Shown: in pieces, positions 7,216 through 14,904 of the stretch
Position numbering within the stretch: the first letter of the stretch is position 1
How the letters are laid out: each line of letters begins with the position of its first letter
Source: Candidatus Woesearchaeota archaeon
GTDB taxonomy: Archaea; Nanobdellota; Nanobdellia; Woesearchaeales; JACPBV01
Reading direction: 5' to 3'
Length of the DNA stretch: 20,694 nucleotides
NCBI GenBank assembly: GCA_019323195.1
Contig: JAHWHQ010000044.1
Location: 1-20,694 of the forward strand
Translations under genes and position numbers: made by a program
The notes under the pieces: model-generated
Told to the model about the DNA's origin: nothing
Database searches by the model: none
What the model saw: the letters and a program-made list of their open reading frames with translations, nothing else

Positions 7216-7665
7216 ATGATATGGGACCCCTTTGAAGAGCTTCGGAAAATGCATGATGAGATGGACAGGTTATTTGGCAGGGTTTTTAAGCCTTTAGGCT
7301 CTAAAGGCAAAGAACTAACACCGTTCAAAACAGCCAGAGTTCCTGTCAGCAATATCAGGGAGACAGAAAAGAATGTCATTGCAGACATCGAGCTTCCTGG
7401 CATACCCAGGGAAAACATAGAGCTTAATGTAAATGAGGATTCTATTGAGATAAAGGCCCAGAAAAAGGCAGAAAACGAGGTAAAGAAAAAAGGCGTTTAC
7501 AGCTACCATTCAAGCGCTTCCCAGTTCTACAGGAAGATTCCCCTGCCAGCAGAGGTAAAGCCCGAGCAGGCATCAGCCCAGTTCAAGGACGGCCTTTTGA
7601 AAGTAGAGATCCCGAAGGCCAGGCAGATAGGGCACAAGAAGCAAAAAAGGATAAGGATAAAGTAG
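7216..7665 (+). CDS. hsp20: Small heat-shock protein, Hsp20/alpha-crystallin family
   Basis: An ATP-independent holdase, 149 residues. It starts with the usual MIWDPFEELRKMHDEMDRLF amphipathic N-terminus. The alpha-crystallin domain spans about 41-135, with VIADIELPGIPRENIELNV and the closing motif FKDGLLKVEIPK. A C-terminal IRI (146-148) matches the I-x-I oligomerisation anchor. GGTGAT at 7204-7209 supports this start. It leads a tightly packed run of plus-strand genes that includes grpE and dnaK, and it diverges from a winged-helix regulator, so heat or misfolding control is likely. Confidence 0.95.
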   Translation: MIWDPFEELRKMHDEMDRLFGRVFKPLGSKGKELTPFKTARVPVSNIRETEKNVIADIELPGIPRENIELNVNEDSIEIKAQKKAENEVKKKGVYSYHSSASQFYRKIPLPAEVKPEQASAQFKDGLLKVEIPKARQIGHKKQKRIRIK

Positions 7666-7671
7666 GTCAAG

Positions 7672-8151
7672 ATGAAAAAAGAAGAAAAAGAGCAGAAGCA
7701 TAATAAAAAAGAGCCGAAACCTGACATCAGGGACCAGAAGATAGCAGAGCTTACAGAAACACTGCAGAGGCTGCAGGCAGAATTTGAGAACTACAAGAAA
7801 TATGTTGAAAAGTCCCAGATAGAGTTCAGGAAATACGCAGAAGCAGGTCTTATCGAGGAGCTTCTTCCTGTTTTGGATTCCTTTGAGCTCGCATTCAAGA
7901 ACACAGCAAACAGGGAAGAGCTTGTCAAGGGCATAGAGCTTATTTATTCCCAGCTATACTCATTATTGGAGAAAAAGGGGCTGAATAAAATACCTGCAGC
8001 AGGGAAATTTGATCCTCATCTTCATGAGGTTTTGCTCAAGGAAAAGTCTGACAAGGAAGAAGACACCATCCTGGAAGAGCTTCAGAAAGGATATAAGCTC
8101 AATGATAAGGTAATAAGGCATAGCAAGGTCAAAGTCTCTAAATGCAAATAA
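7672..8151 (+). CDS. grpE: GrpE, nucleotide exchange factor for DnaK
   Basis: The protein has 159 residues. A Lys/Glu-rich tail is followed by the long dimerising helix (about 22-60, QKIAELTETLQRLQAEFENYKK) and the GrpE core LLPVLDSFELAF. The C-terminal beta domain carries the signature GKFDPHLHEVL (111-121) and VLEEL/GYKLNDKVIRHSKVKVSK-like sequence. It speeds ADP release from DnaK. It starts 6 bases after hsp20 and ends inside the start of the next gene. Confidence 0.95.
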   Translation: MKKEEKEQKHNKKEPKPDIRDQKIAELTETLQRLQAEFENYKKYVEKSQIEFRKYAEAGLIEELLPVLDSFELAFKNTANREELVKGIELIYSQLYSLLEKKGLNKIPAAGKFDPHLHEVLLKEKSDKEEDTILEELQKGYKLNDKVIRHSKVKVSKCK

Positions 8152-8657
8152 AAAAAGACACTCCTCTTAAGGAAATCCTAAACACAGGTGAAGTTTGCCA
8201 GCGAAGGAATCATTGCTGCAGGTTCGGCAGTGGTTTCCTTGTTGGTGACGACCTAATCAACATATCGCGGTTTTTAGTGATTAAAGAGGATGAGTTAATA
8301 AAAAGATACCTTGAAGAAAAAGAGCTGTTCAATAAGCGATTATTAAGGCCGAGATTAAAGCCGAAAAAAGAGCATCTTCCCTACGGCGAGTGCATCTTTT
8401 TCAGCGGAGACGGCTGCAGGATCCACAAGGTAAAGCCCCTGCAGTGCAGGGTTGGCAACTGCAATGAGCATGGAGAAAAATTAAGCATATGGTTTATGCT
8501 TAATTACCTTGTAGATAAGGAAGACCCTGAATCGATAAGGCAGTACGCATCTTACCTTAAGGCAGGAGGAAAAACAATAGAGGGAGGAAAGCTTGAAGAG
8601 CTTGTTCCTGATAAGGAAAAGCTGAAGAGAATATTAAACTTTGAGGAATTGAAATGA
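8142..8657 (+). CDS. YkgJ-like Cys-cluster protein (zinc/iron chelating)
   Basis: The protein has 171 residues. The Cys pattern is that of the YkgJ/UPF0153 family: C19, C25-C26, then C84, C92-x-IH, Pro99, C102 and C107 (GECIFF..GCRIHKVKPLQCRVGNC). Such proteins are thought to bind a metal or Fe-S centre; no precise role is established. It overlaps grpE by 10 bases, so the two genes are read in the same transcript. In the chaperone operon it may sense or protect metal or redox state (inference). Confidence 0.8.
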   Translation: MQIKKDTPLKEILNTGEVCQRRNHCCRFGSGFLVGDDLINISRFLVIKEDELIKRYLEEKELFNKRLLRPRLKPKKEHLPYGECIFFSGDGCRIHKVKPLQCRVGNCNEHGEKLSIWFMLNYLVDKEDPESIRQYASYLKAGGKTIEGGKLEELVPDKEKLKRILNFEELK

Positions 8658-9076
8658 TTGAAAAGAAGGTAAGGGCCACTGTTGGAGCAGTCATAGAAAA
8701 TGATGGCAAGGTATTATTGGTAAAAAGAAACTGTGAGCCTTTCAAGGGCTTTTGGTCTCTCCCAGACGGCCACATCGATTTCGGAGAAACCGCAGAGCAG
8801 GCAGTTATCAGGGAGGTGAAGGAGGAGACAGGCCTGACAATCAAGAGACCGATGTTTTTAGGCTACAGGGACGAGCTATACCCTGATATAAACTGGCACG
8901 GCGAAGTGCTTGTCTTCCACGGCAAGGCAGAAGGCAGGAAGAATATTGACGGTGATGAGATAATTGACATAGGATGGTTTGATCTAAAAGAAGCATCAGG
9001 CATGAACCTTGCCTTTGATCACCAGGAGACATTGAAGATATACCAAAATAAGATAAAAAATGCAAAGAAGGTGTAA
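8654..9076 (+). CDS. Nudix hydrolase
   Basis: The protein has 140 residues. The Nudix box is complete: G39-x5-E45-x7-R53-E54-VKE57E58-x-G60 (GHIDFGETAEQAVIREVKEETG). Upstream of it, GFWSLPDGH is typical of NTP-sanitising and ADP-ribose-type members. It hydrolyses nucleoside diphosphates linked to another moiety; the substrate cannot be told from sequence. The start overlaps the previous stop in ATGA (8654-8657). Confidence 0.92.
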   Translation: MIEKKVRATVGAVIENDGKVLLVKRNCEPFKGFWSLPDGHIDFGETAEQAVIREVKEETGLTIKRPMFLGYRDELYPDINWHGEVLVFHGKAEGRKNIDGDEIIDIGWFDLKEASGMNLAFDHQETLKIYQNKIKNAKKV

Positions 9077-9078
9077 AA

Positions 9079-9525
9079 ATGGAAATCAAAAAAGCTGAAA
9101 AAGAGGAACTGAAGCGGTTAATTCCAGTATATAAGGAATTTTTTCCTGTTCATGCAATCTTTACAAGAAGCGATGAAGAGGTTTTAGATTATTTGGAAAA
9201 TCTTAAGGGTGATATCCTCATAGCAGTTGAAGATAACTCTGTTGTAGGAGGATTAGTGATTGCCAGGAAAAAATATGGGCATACAGTAGCTAATTTTAAG
9301 CATATAGCAGCCAAAGATGGGGACAAAGAAACGATAAAAGAGCTTGTCAAAAAAGCTGAAGAGCTGTCAGATGCTGCAAAGATAGAGTTGAATATTGCAG
9401 ATGGAGAAAAAATACCTTATAGTTTTTTTGAAGGTCTTGGCTATGAGACAGAAGGAAAGCTGAAATCACATTACAGGCAGGGAGAGACATGTTATATCTT
9501 AGGAAAAACAAAAAAGGAGGAATAA
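9079..9525 (+). CDS. GNAT-family acetyltransferase-like protein
   Basis: The protein has 148 residues. The central strand ILIAVEDNSVVGGLVIAR and the C-terminal SFFEGLGYETEGKLKSHYRQGETCYILGK match the overall GNAT plan, with GLGY near the end of the fold. The usual Q/RxxGxG/A acetyl-CoA loop is poorly preserved: the segment after strand 4 reads HIAAKDGDKETIKELV. It may therefore be a divergent or weakly active member. It begins 2 bases after the Nudix gene. Confidence 0.65.
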   Translation: MEIKKAEKEELKRLIPVYKEFFPVHAIFTRSDEEVLDYLENLKGDILIAVEDNSVVGGLVIARKKYGHTVANFKHIAAKDGDKETIKELVKKAEELSDAAKIELNIADGEKIPYSFFEGLGYETEGKLKSHYRQGETCYILGKTKKEE

Positions 9526-9538
9526 GATTTTGAGAAAA

Positions 9539-9898
9539 ATGGCTGAAGAAAAAATAAACCTGAACATAAACGAAGGAGACGCATTTTATGCTCACGAGCT
9601 TAGCATAAACTTTAACCCATTGCAGTTTGTTTTTGATTTCAAGAGTGTAACCCCACGGGTAGACCCACGAAGCAGGGACAGGGCATCAATAGTGTTAAAG
9701 CATAATGTAATACTTGTCGACCCTTACCATGCCAAGCGCGTATACGACCTTTTGGGAAGCGTTCTCAAGAAATATGAGAAGGAGTTCGGGAAGATAGAGA
9801 AGCCAAAGCCCCTGCAGGTTGTTGAAAAAAAGAGCAAAAAAGAGGCGAATAAGCTGAAGCACGAGGAGAAGATAGAAACCCCGAGCTATATTAGCTGA
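9539..9898 (+). CDS. DUF3467 family protein
   Basis: The protein has 119 residues from ATG 9539. It fits the DUF3467 pattern: NEGDAFYAHELSINFNPLQFVFDF, then HNVILVDPYHAKRVYDLLGSVLKKYEKEFGKIE, where the P-x-HAKR stretch is the family hallmark. The family has no established function. A TTG at 9530 gives three more residues and is better spaced from GGAGG (9516-9520), so the start is uncertain. A Lys-rich tail follows the domain. It sits between a GNAT gene and dnaK, 41 bases before the latter. Confidence 0.75.
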   Translation: MAEEKINLNINEGDAFYAHELSINFNPLQFVFDFKSVTPRVDPRSRDRASIVLKHNVILVDPYHAKRVYDLLGSVLKKYEKEFGKIEKPKPLQVVEKKSKKEANKLKHEEKIETPSYIS

Positions 9899-9939
9899 TC
9901 TGAAAGAAGAAAGATGGAGTACATTTAAAGGTGATGAAC

Positions 9940-11853
9940 ATGGCAGAAAAAAAATCAAGAAAGGAAAAGATAATAGGTATAGATCTGGGTACAAGCAACA
10001 GCGCATGCGCTGTTCTTCAGGCTGGCAAGCCTGTAATCGTTCCAAGCGCAGAGGGCACTACCCAGTACGGGAAGGCATTTCCCTCTGTAGTTGCTTTCAC
10101 AAGGGACGGCCAGATGCTGGTTGGAGAGCCGGCCAGGAGGCAGGCAGTCTCTAATCCGGAGCGCACTATAACAGCCGCAAAAAGGAAGATGGGCACGGAT
10201 TTCAAGTACAGCATCAACGGAAAAGACTATACCCCTCAGCAGATATCCGCATTTATCCTTCAGAAGATAAAGAAGGATGCAGAGGAGTTTGTTGGCGAGC
10301 CTGTAAAGAAGGCAGTCATTACGGTCCCTGCTTATTTTGACGATGACCAGAGGCAGGCAACAAAGGATGCAGGCACCATAGCAGGCCTGGAGGTTGTAAG
10401 GCTGGTAAATGAGCCTACATCAGCTTCTATGGCTTACGGAATTGACAAGTCAACACACGACCATAAGATCCTTGTTTTTGACTTTGGCGGCGGGACATTG
10501 GACGTTACCATAATGGAATTCGGGGAAGGCGTTTTTGAGGTTAAGTCCACCAGCGGCGACACCCATCTTGGCGGTACAGACATGGATGAAGTCATGATTA
10601 AGTTCATCGTTGAAGACTTCAGGAAGAAGCACAACGTTGACCTAAGTTCAGATGACACTGCCATCCAGCGCCTTAGGGAAGCGGCAGAAAAAGCAAAGAT
10701 AGAGCTGAGCACAACGACAGAGACAGACATCAACCTTCCTTTCATAACGCAGAAAGACGACAGCCCCCTTCACCTTCAGATGAAGATCAACAGGGCAAAG
10801 CTCGAAGAGCTCGTAGGGCCTATAATAAAGAAATGCAATGCTCCGATAGAGCAGGCGATAAGCGACGCAAAGCTGAACAGGTCCGAGATAGACAGGATCA
10901 TACTTGTAGGAGGCCCTACAAGGATGCCTGTTGTAAGGCAGTTTGTTGAGGATTTCATAGGCAAGAAGGCAGAGCGTGGCGTCGACCCTATGGAATGCGT
11001 TGCCCAGGGAGCAGCGATCCAGGCAGGTGTCCTGGCAGGCGAGGTCAAGGACATACTGTTGCTTGACGTCACCCCATTAACATTAGGCATAGAAACCCTT
11101 GGCGGGGTAAGGACAGAATTGATCGCAAGGAACACGACCATCCCTACAAAGAAATCCCAGACCTTTTCAACAGCCTCAGACAATCAGCCTGCTGTGACTA
11201 TCAATGTACTGCAGGGCGAGCGTCCTATGGCCGCTGACAACAAGTCCCTGGGAAGGTTTGACCTTGTCGGGATACCTCCTGCTCCAAGGGGCGTTCCCCA
11301 GATAGAGGTCACCTTTGACATAGATGCCAACGGCATTGTCCATGTGTCTGCAAAGGATCTTGGGACAGGCAAAGAGCAGTCCATAAAGATCACAGCATCC
11401 CAGAAGCTTAACGAGGAAGAGATCGAGAAGATGAAGAAGGATGCAGAGATCCACGCAGACGAGGACAAGAAGAGGAAAGAGAAGGTAGACACCTTGAATG
11501 AGGCAGAAAGCCTTGTCAACCAGTATGAAAAGACACTCAAGGATCTTGGGGATAAGGTTGACAAGAAGCAGCTTGAGCCCATACAGAAGGACATTGAAGG
11601 CTTGAAGGAGCTTCTCAAGGACAAGGATAAGAACTATGAGCAGATCAAGAAAGCAAAAGAAGACCTTATCCAGAAATTCCAGAAAGTCTCCCAGGAGCTC
11701 TACCAGAAGGTGGCAGAGGAGCAGGCAAAGAAGCAGCAGCAACAGCAGGAAGCCGGGGCAGGTAATCCAGGCTCCAAAGAAGAGAAGAAGAAAGACGACA
11801 ATGTGGTAGACGCTGATTACGAGGTAAAGGACGAGAAGAAGAAAAAGAAATGA
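9940..11853 (+). CDS. dnaK: DnaK, Hsp70 chaperone
   Basis: The ATP-driven chaperone, 637 residues from ATG 9940. This start is preferred to GTG 9931 because GGTGAT (9930-9935) precedes it at the right distance. The nucleotide-binding domain shows IIGIDLGTSNS (phosphate 1), VITVPAYFDDDQRQATKDA, LVNEPTSASMAYG, VFDFGGGTLDV (phosphate 2) and ILVGGPTRMPVVR (adenosine). The substrate domain shows LLLDVTPLTLGIETLGG and FDIDANGIVHVSAKDLGTGK. A helical lid and a Gln-rich/Gly tail end in DADYEVKDEKKKKK. It is of full length and bacterial in type, as is usual for archaeal DnaK, which is thought to have been acquired from bacteria. GrpE is encoded upstream in the same run and DnaJ about 3 kb downstream. 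Confidence 0.98.
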   Translation: MAEKKSRKEKIIGIDLGTSNSACAVLQAGKPVIVPSAEGTTQYGKAFPSVVAFTRDGQMLVGEPARRQAVSNPERTITAAKRKMGTDFKYSINGKDYTPQQISAFILQKIKKDAEEFVGEPVKKAVITVPAYFDDDQRQATKDAGTIAGLEVVRLVNEPTSASMAYGIDKSTHDHKILVFDFGGGTLDVTIMEFGEGVFEVKSTSGDTHLGGTDMDEVMIKFIVEDFRKKHNVDLSSDDTAIQRLREAAEKAKIELSTTTETDINLPFITQKDDSPLHLQMKINRAKLEELVGPIIKKCNAPIEQAISDAKLNRSEIDRIILVGGPTRMPVVRQFVEDFIGKKAERGVDPMECVAQGAAIQAGVLAGEVKDILLLDVTPLTLGIETLGGVRTELIARNTTIPTKKSQTFSTASDNQPAVTINVLQGERPMAADNKSLGRFDLVGIPPAPRGVPQIEVTFDIDANGIVHVSAKDLGTGKEQSIKITASQKLNEEEIEKMKKDAEIHADEDKKRKEKVDTLNEAESLVNQYEKTLKDLGDKVDKKQLEPIQKDIEGLKELLKDKDKNYEQIKKAKEDLIQKFQKVSQELYQKVAEEQAKKQQQQQEAGAGNPGSKEEKKKDDNVVDADYEVKDEKKKKK

Positions 11854-11885
11854 TTTTTTTTATTTTTGTTTAAATTTTTTTATTA
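11854..11885 (+). terminator. T-rich termination region after dnaK
   Basis: Several T runs (eight T, five T and seven T) directly follow the dnaK stop, matching oligo-T termination in archaea. They also contain a TTTAAA that could act as a promoter for the gene at 11889. Confidence 0.5.
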
Positions 11886-11888
11886 AAA

Positions 11889-12920
11889 ATGACAAAAAAG
11901 AAAACAAAAAATACTGTTTCTAACTTTATTAATTCTTTTTTTATTAGATGCTGGATTATATTGAAAAATTTTTGGATTAAACATTGGTGGAAAACACTGC
12001 AAATTAGTGGTTTTCTAATTATGTTAGGCATTACATTATTAATAACCAACCAAGTTGTTCAACCGCTTTTTTCACCAAGAATCTCCGAAATGGAGATAAC
12101 CCCTCTTCATATAAAATTAGAACAAAGTAATGATTTTAATGATATACGATATTTTGGTATTTATGAAGTAAGTTATGTAATTGAGACTCCTTTCTTTTAT
12201 AATAACAAACCTATTGTTGTAGAACTACCAGGAAGGTTAGATGATTCCACTTTTCTTGAGAAGAATGCAGAATGGACATCATACTACACCCTTAATCATC
12301 CCTATTATATAATTAATTTATCAAAAAATTTATTTAAAAAAATTAGGGGCAATCATGGTTGGATAGATATAAAACTTTTAGAACGTAAAATACCTTTGAT
12401 AATCAAACCAAATGCAAGAGAAATGAGGAAAATAACTGTTAAATTTTGGCTTAGAGAAGAGATAGATTCCTTATATCGTCCCCATCTTACATTGCAAGAT
12501 TCAGATTGGTATTCTGCAAATCAAATTGCCCCCACAGATTTCAAGCGCGATTTTGCAACTGAGCCAGAATTTATACCTATTGGATATGCTGTTAGAAAAC
12601 CATACAATAGTACTTACGAGTTTGGCCTAATAAAAATCAGAAGTTTAAGTGATATTGAAATTGAGAATATTGCCATTGAGACTCACGACGTGGAAACAGT
12701 TTGTGATGGAGTTATGCCTCTAAAAAAGGTTGGAAAAAATAAATATATTCTCACCACCTTAAAACCAAAAGAAACAAAAACTTTTTTTACTCTCACTTCG
12801 GCAAAGGAGATAGGTAAGAACAAAGAAATAATGGACTATGATTATGTTTTTAACTTTACCTCATCCGCGTACCCCTTTTGTTATGGCATCTGGAGGGAAC
12901 AAAAAGAACTGCTAAAATGA
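11889..12920 (+). CDS. Unrecognised membrane-anchored protein
   Basis: The protein has 343 residues. A basic, aromatic N-terminus (NFINSFFIRCWIILKNFW) leads to one clear membrane segment (about 37-59). The rest is predicted to be mainly beta-strand (for example FGIYEVSYVIETPFF, YEFGLIKIRSLSDIEIENIAIET and ILTTLKPKETKTFFTLTSA), resembling Ig-like or beta-sandwich domains. No catalytic motif is recognised. The gene is strongly AT-rich compared with dnaK and dnaJ, with ATA, TTA and AAT codons. It overlaps the next gene by 4 bases. Recent acquisition or fast evolution is possible. Confidence 0.75.
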   Translation: MTKKKTKNTVSNFINSFFIRCWIILKNFWIKHWWKTLQISGFLIMLGITLLITNQVVQPLFSPRISEMEITPLHIKLEQSNDFNDIRYFGIYEVSYVIETPFFYNNKPIVVELPGRLDDSTFLEKNAEWTSYYTLNHPYYIINLSKNLFKKIRGNHGWIDIKLLERKIPLIIKPNAREMRKITVKFWLREEIDSLYRPHLTLQDSDWYSANQIAPTDFKRDFATEPEFIPIGYAVRKPYNSTYEFGLIKIRSLSDIEIENIAIETHDVETVCDGVMPLKKVGKNKYILTTLKPKETKTFFTLTSAKEIGKNKEIMDYDYVFNFTSSAYPFCYGIWREQKELLK

Positions 12921-13375
12921 AAAAAATAGATCATTATATCTACCTTGATTATTCAGAAAGACTTATTGGATATACAATCATAGAAAAAGAAAAAGTTGGT
13001 ACTCTCCTGCCAAAAATTTCCAAATTCCACCATTACAAAGACATAAAGCATAAAAAGGCATATCTCTCATCTATCAAAAAGGTAATCAAGACAAAGAAGA
13101 TTTTGGAAGATTTGCTCAAACACAAAATTAGGGAACTTAGAGATAATCTTTATATCTTCACTGAAGTTATTGAATTCATAGAAAAAAATGACCATTGTGC
13201 TATATTCGCTTCTATTGATAATAATCAGTATAAGGCTTTCGTTAGGTTACTCAAAATGATTCATCACAGAGATCATGTCATTGTAAGAAAAGAATCAGAT
13301 TTGAAAAAAGGAAGCATTGAATATAAATTAAGTTTAATCATAGATACATTACTAAACTTAAAAAGAAACGAGTAA
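12917..13375 (+). CDS. Unrecognised small protein, possibly RNase H-like fold
   Basis: The protein has 152 residues from ATG 12917, which overlaps the previous TGA in ATGA; an ATG at 12878 is in frame but would overlap more deeply. Visible features are HYIYLDYSERLIGYTIIEKEK at the start, a helical Lys-rich middle, CAIFASIDNNQYKAFVRLL, and VIVRKESDLKKGSIEYKLSLIIDTLL at the end. Asp residues after strands at the start and in the middle, with a late Lys and Asp, recall the order in RNase H-like proteins. This is weak pattern similarity only. Its composition matches the AT-rich gene before it. Confidence 0.65.
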   Translation: MKKIDHYIYLDYSERLIGYTIIEKEKVGTLLPKISKFHHYKDIKHKKAYLSSIKKVIKTKKILEDLLKHKIRELRDNLYIFTEVIEFIEKNDHCAIFASIDNNQYKAFVRLLKMIHHRDHVIVRKESDLKKGSIEYKLSLIIDTLLNLKRNE

Positions 13376-13457
13376 GTAGACCCATCAAACCTACTAACTG
13401 CCTCAAGGGACAGGATTCGTCAGGGTCTGTTCCTCAAATATAGGTATATATTCAGCC

Positions 13458-13466
13458 ATATAAATA
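13458..13466 (+). promoter_or_regulatory. TATA box for the flavoprotein gene
   Basis: ATATAAATA lies about 40 bases ahead of the ATG at 13506. Transcription would start about 15 bases before it. Confidence 0.5.
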
Positions 13467-13505
13467 ATTTGCGTTTTTAGTATATGAAAAGGTATATCGA
13501 TAAAA

Positions 13506-14045
13506 ATGCCAAAAATAAAAATCATAGCAATAAACAGCAGCCCTAGAAAAGGGAATACTGACTTTATGCTAGATACTCTTCTCAATTCTGCAGAGAGAAA
13601 TGGTGCAGACGTCTCCCATATAAGGTTAAGGGAGAAAGACATCCATTTCTGTGGAGGCGGTGATAATTGCTGTCCAAAGACCGGCGAATGTGAGATAAAA
13701 GATGACATGCCTGCAATATACAAAGAGCTTGAAAGTGCCGACATAATAATACTTGCTTCTCCTTCCTATTTCAGCAATGTCTCAGCAAGGATGAAAAACT
13801 TCATTGACCGCTGCAACCCTTACTGGTTTAATAAGAAGCTGAAGGGAAAAAAGGCATTCCTTATTGGCGTAGGCAGCATAGAGGAGTCAATCAAGGAAAT
13901 GCTTGCGATAATGGAAAACTTCCTTCGGATACTGGATATAACCTGCATTGGCTCTTATCATGCTGTTGCAGACAAGGCAGGGGATATTGGTAAGAATGTC
14001 AAAGTCATCAAAGAGCTTGAGGATATTGGAGCCAGCTTAAGATGA
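13506..14045 (+). CDS. Flavodoxin-fold oxidoreductase (FMN reductase / Fe-S flavoprotein-like)
   Basis: The protein has 179 residues. The FMN phosphate loop is SSPRKGNT (11-18). ASPSYFSNVSARMKNFIDR (84-102) matches the NADPH-dependent FMN reductase family. A Cys cluster C49-x5-C55-C56-x5-C62 followed by KDDM lies where iron-sulfur flavoproteins carry their cluster ligands, but the spacing departs from the common CxxCxxC arrangement. It probably transfers electrons using NAD(P)H or ferredoxin. The stop overlaps the start of the methyltransferase gene. Confidence 0.85.
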   Translation: MPKIKIIAINSSPRKGNTDFMLDTLLNSAERNGADVSHIRLREKDIHFCGGGDNCCPKTGECEIKDDMPAIYKELESADIIILASPSYFSNVSARMKNFIDRCNPYWFNKKLKGKKAFLIGVGSIEESIKEMLAIMENFLRILDITCIGSYHAVADKAGDIGKNVKVIKELEDIGASLR

Positions 14046-14830
14046 AAAAAACAAAGGATAAAAAAGGCCATAAAAAGAAACTTCCCTTTGTGGCTTATAA
14101 CCCTAAAACCCATGTTCTTATCTGCAAAAAAAAGGTAAACAACAGATGGGCAGCCATATTCAATGATCCAAGAAAACATGATGAGCTTGTAAGCTACGAA
14201 GATCCAAAAAATAAGATCGTAAAGGAATTCCAGAATATAGCAAGTTTTAAGGATAAGGTGATTCTTGATGCAGGATGCGGGACAGGCAGGCATACCTTTC
14301 TCTACTCTAAGGCTGCACGGTATGTTTATGCATTAGACCCTTCCAGACAGCATATCAGTTTCCTAAAGGATAAAATAAATAAGAATAAGGTAAAAAATAT
14401 AGGGCCTTTACTCGCAAGGATAGAAAAAATACCTTTAAAGAGCAACTCTGTAGACCTGGTGGTGGGAACATTTAGCATTACCTCAACATCTATTGACAGG
14501 AAAAAGGCCATAAAAGAGATCCTTAGGGTATTGAAGCCTAAGGGAAGGATGATCTTTGCAGACGCCTACTACAAGGGAGAATTCATGGATATCTGGAGAA
14601 AATGCTCAGATCCTGATATTGCAGGCGGCTGTTATAATTGCCTGTTAAGCACAAAGGACATGTACGATTTCAGGATAAGGGTTATTGAAACCTCCTGGGA
14701 TTTCCCGACTGTTAAAAAAGCAGCAGATTTGTTAGGTTATGTCCTGGGTGGAAAAACCAAGGGCTATTTATTGAAAAGCAGGAAGAGAAGGATACGCATG
14801 AAGGTATTTATTGTTTATGGCACAAAGTGA
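14042..14830 (+). CDS. Class I SAM-dependent methyltransferase
   Basis: The protein has 262 residues. Motif I is VILDAGCGTGRHT (about 73-85), motif II is YALDPS (about 96-101), and the later motif SVDLVVGTFSI leads to LRVLKPKGRMIFAD, typical of methyltransferase type 11/25. The C-terminal part (from about 185) contains C and W residues but no known substrate motif. The target is unknown. It starts in an ATGA overlap (14042-14045) with the flavoprotein, so the two are translationally coupled. Confidence 0.85.
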   Translation: MKKTKDKKGHKKKLPFVAYNPKTHVLICKKKVNNRWAAIFNDPRKHDELVSYEDPKNKIVKEFQNIASFKDKVILDAGCGTGRHTFLYSKAARYVYALDPSRQHISFLKDKINKNKVKNIGPLLARIEKIPLKSNSVDLVVGTFSITSTSIDRKKAIKEILRVLKPKGRMIFADAYYKGEFMDIWRKCSDPDIAGGCYNCLLSTKDMYDFRIRVIETSWDFPTVKKAADLLGYVLGGKTKGYLLKSRKRRIRMKVFIVYGTK

Positions 14831-14846
14831 TGGTTTATAGGAATAA

Positions 14847-14856
14847 TTTATAAATA
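14847..14856 (+). promoter_or_regulatory. TATA box for dnaJ
   Basis: TTTATAAATA is about 50 bases ahead of the dnaJ ATG at 14905. GGTGA at 14891-14895 serves as the ribosome binding site. The palindrome seen before hsp20 was not noticed here. Confidence 0.55.
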
Positions 14857-14904
14857 TACTGGCAATTTTATATAGAAATAACAAAATTATGGTGAAACCC
14901 TTAG

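Noticed and set aside
9931..9939. GTG at 9931 as the dnaK start
   Set aside because: The GGTGAT that includes it is a better ribosome binding site for ATG 9940, which gives the usual N-terminus.
13411..13438. Hairpin GGGACAG/CTGTTCC with 13-base loop before the flavoprotein gene
   Set aside because: A 7-bp stem with one wobble pair and a wide loop is weak support. No T-tract or conserved RNA motif is present.
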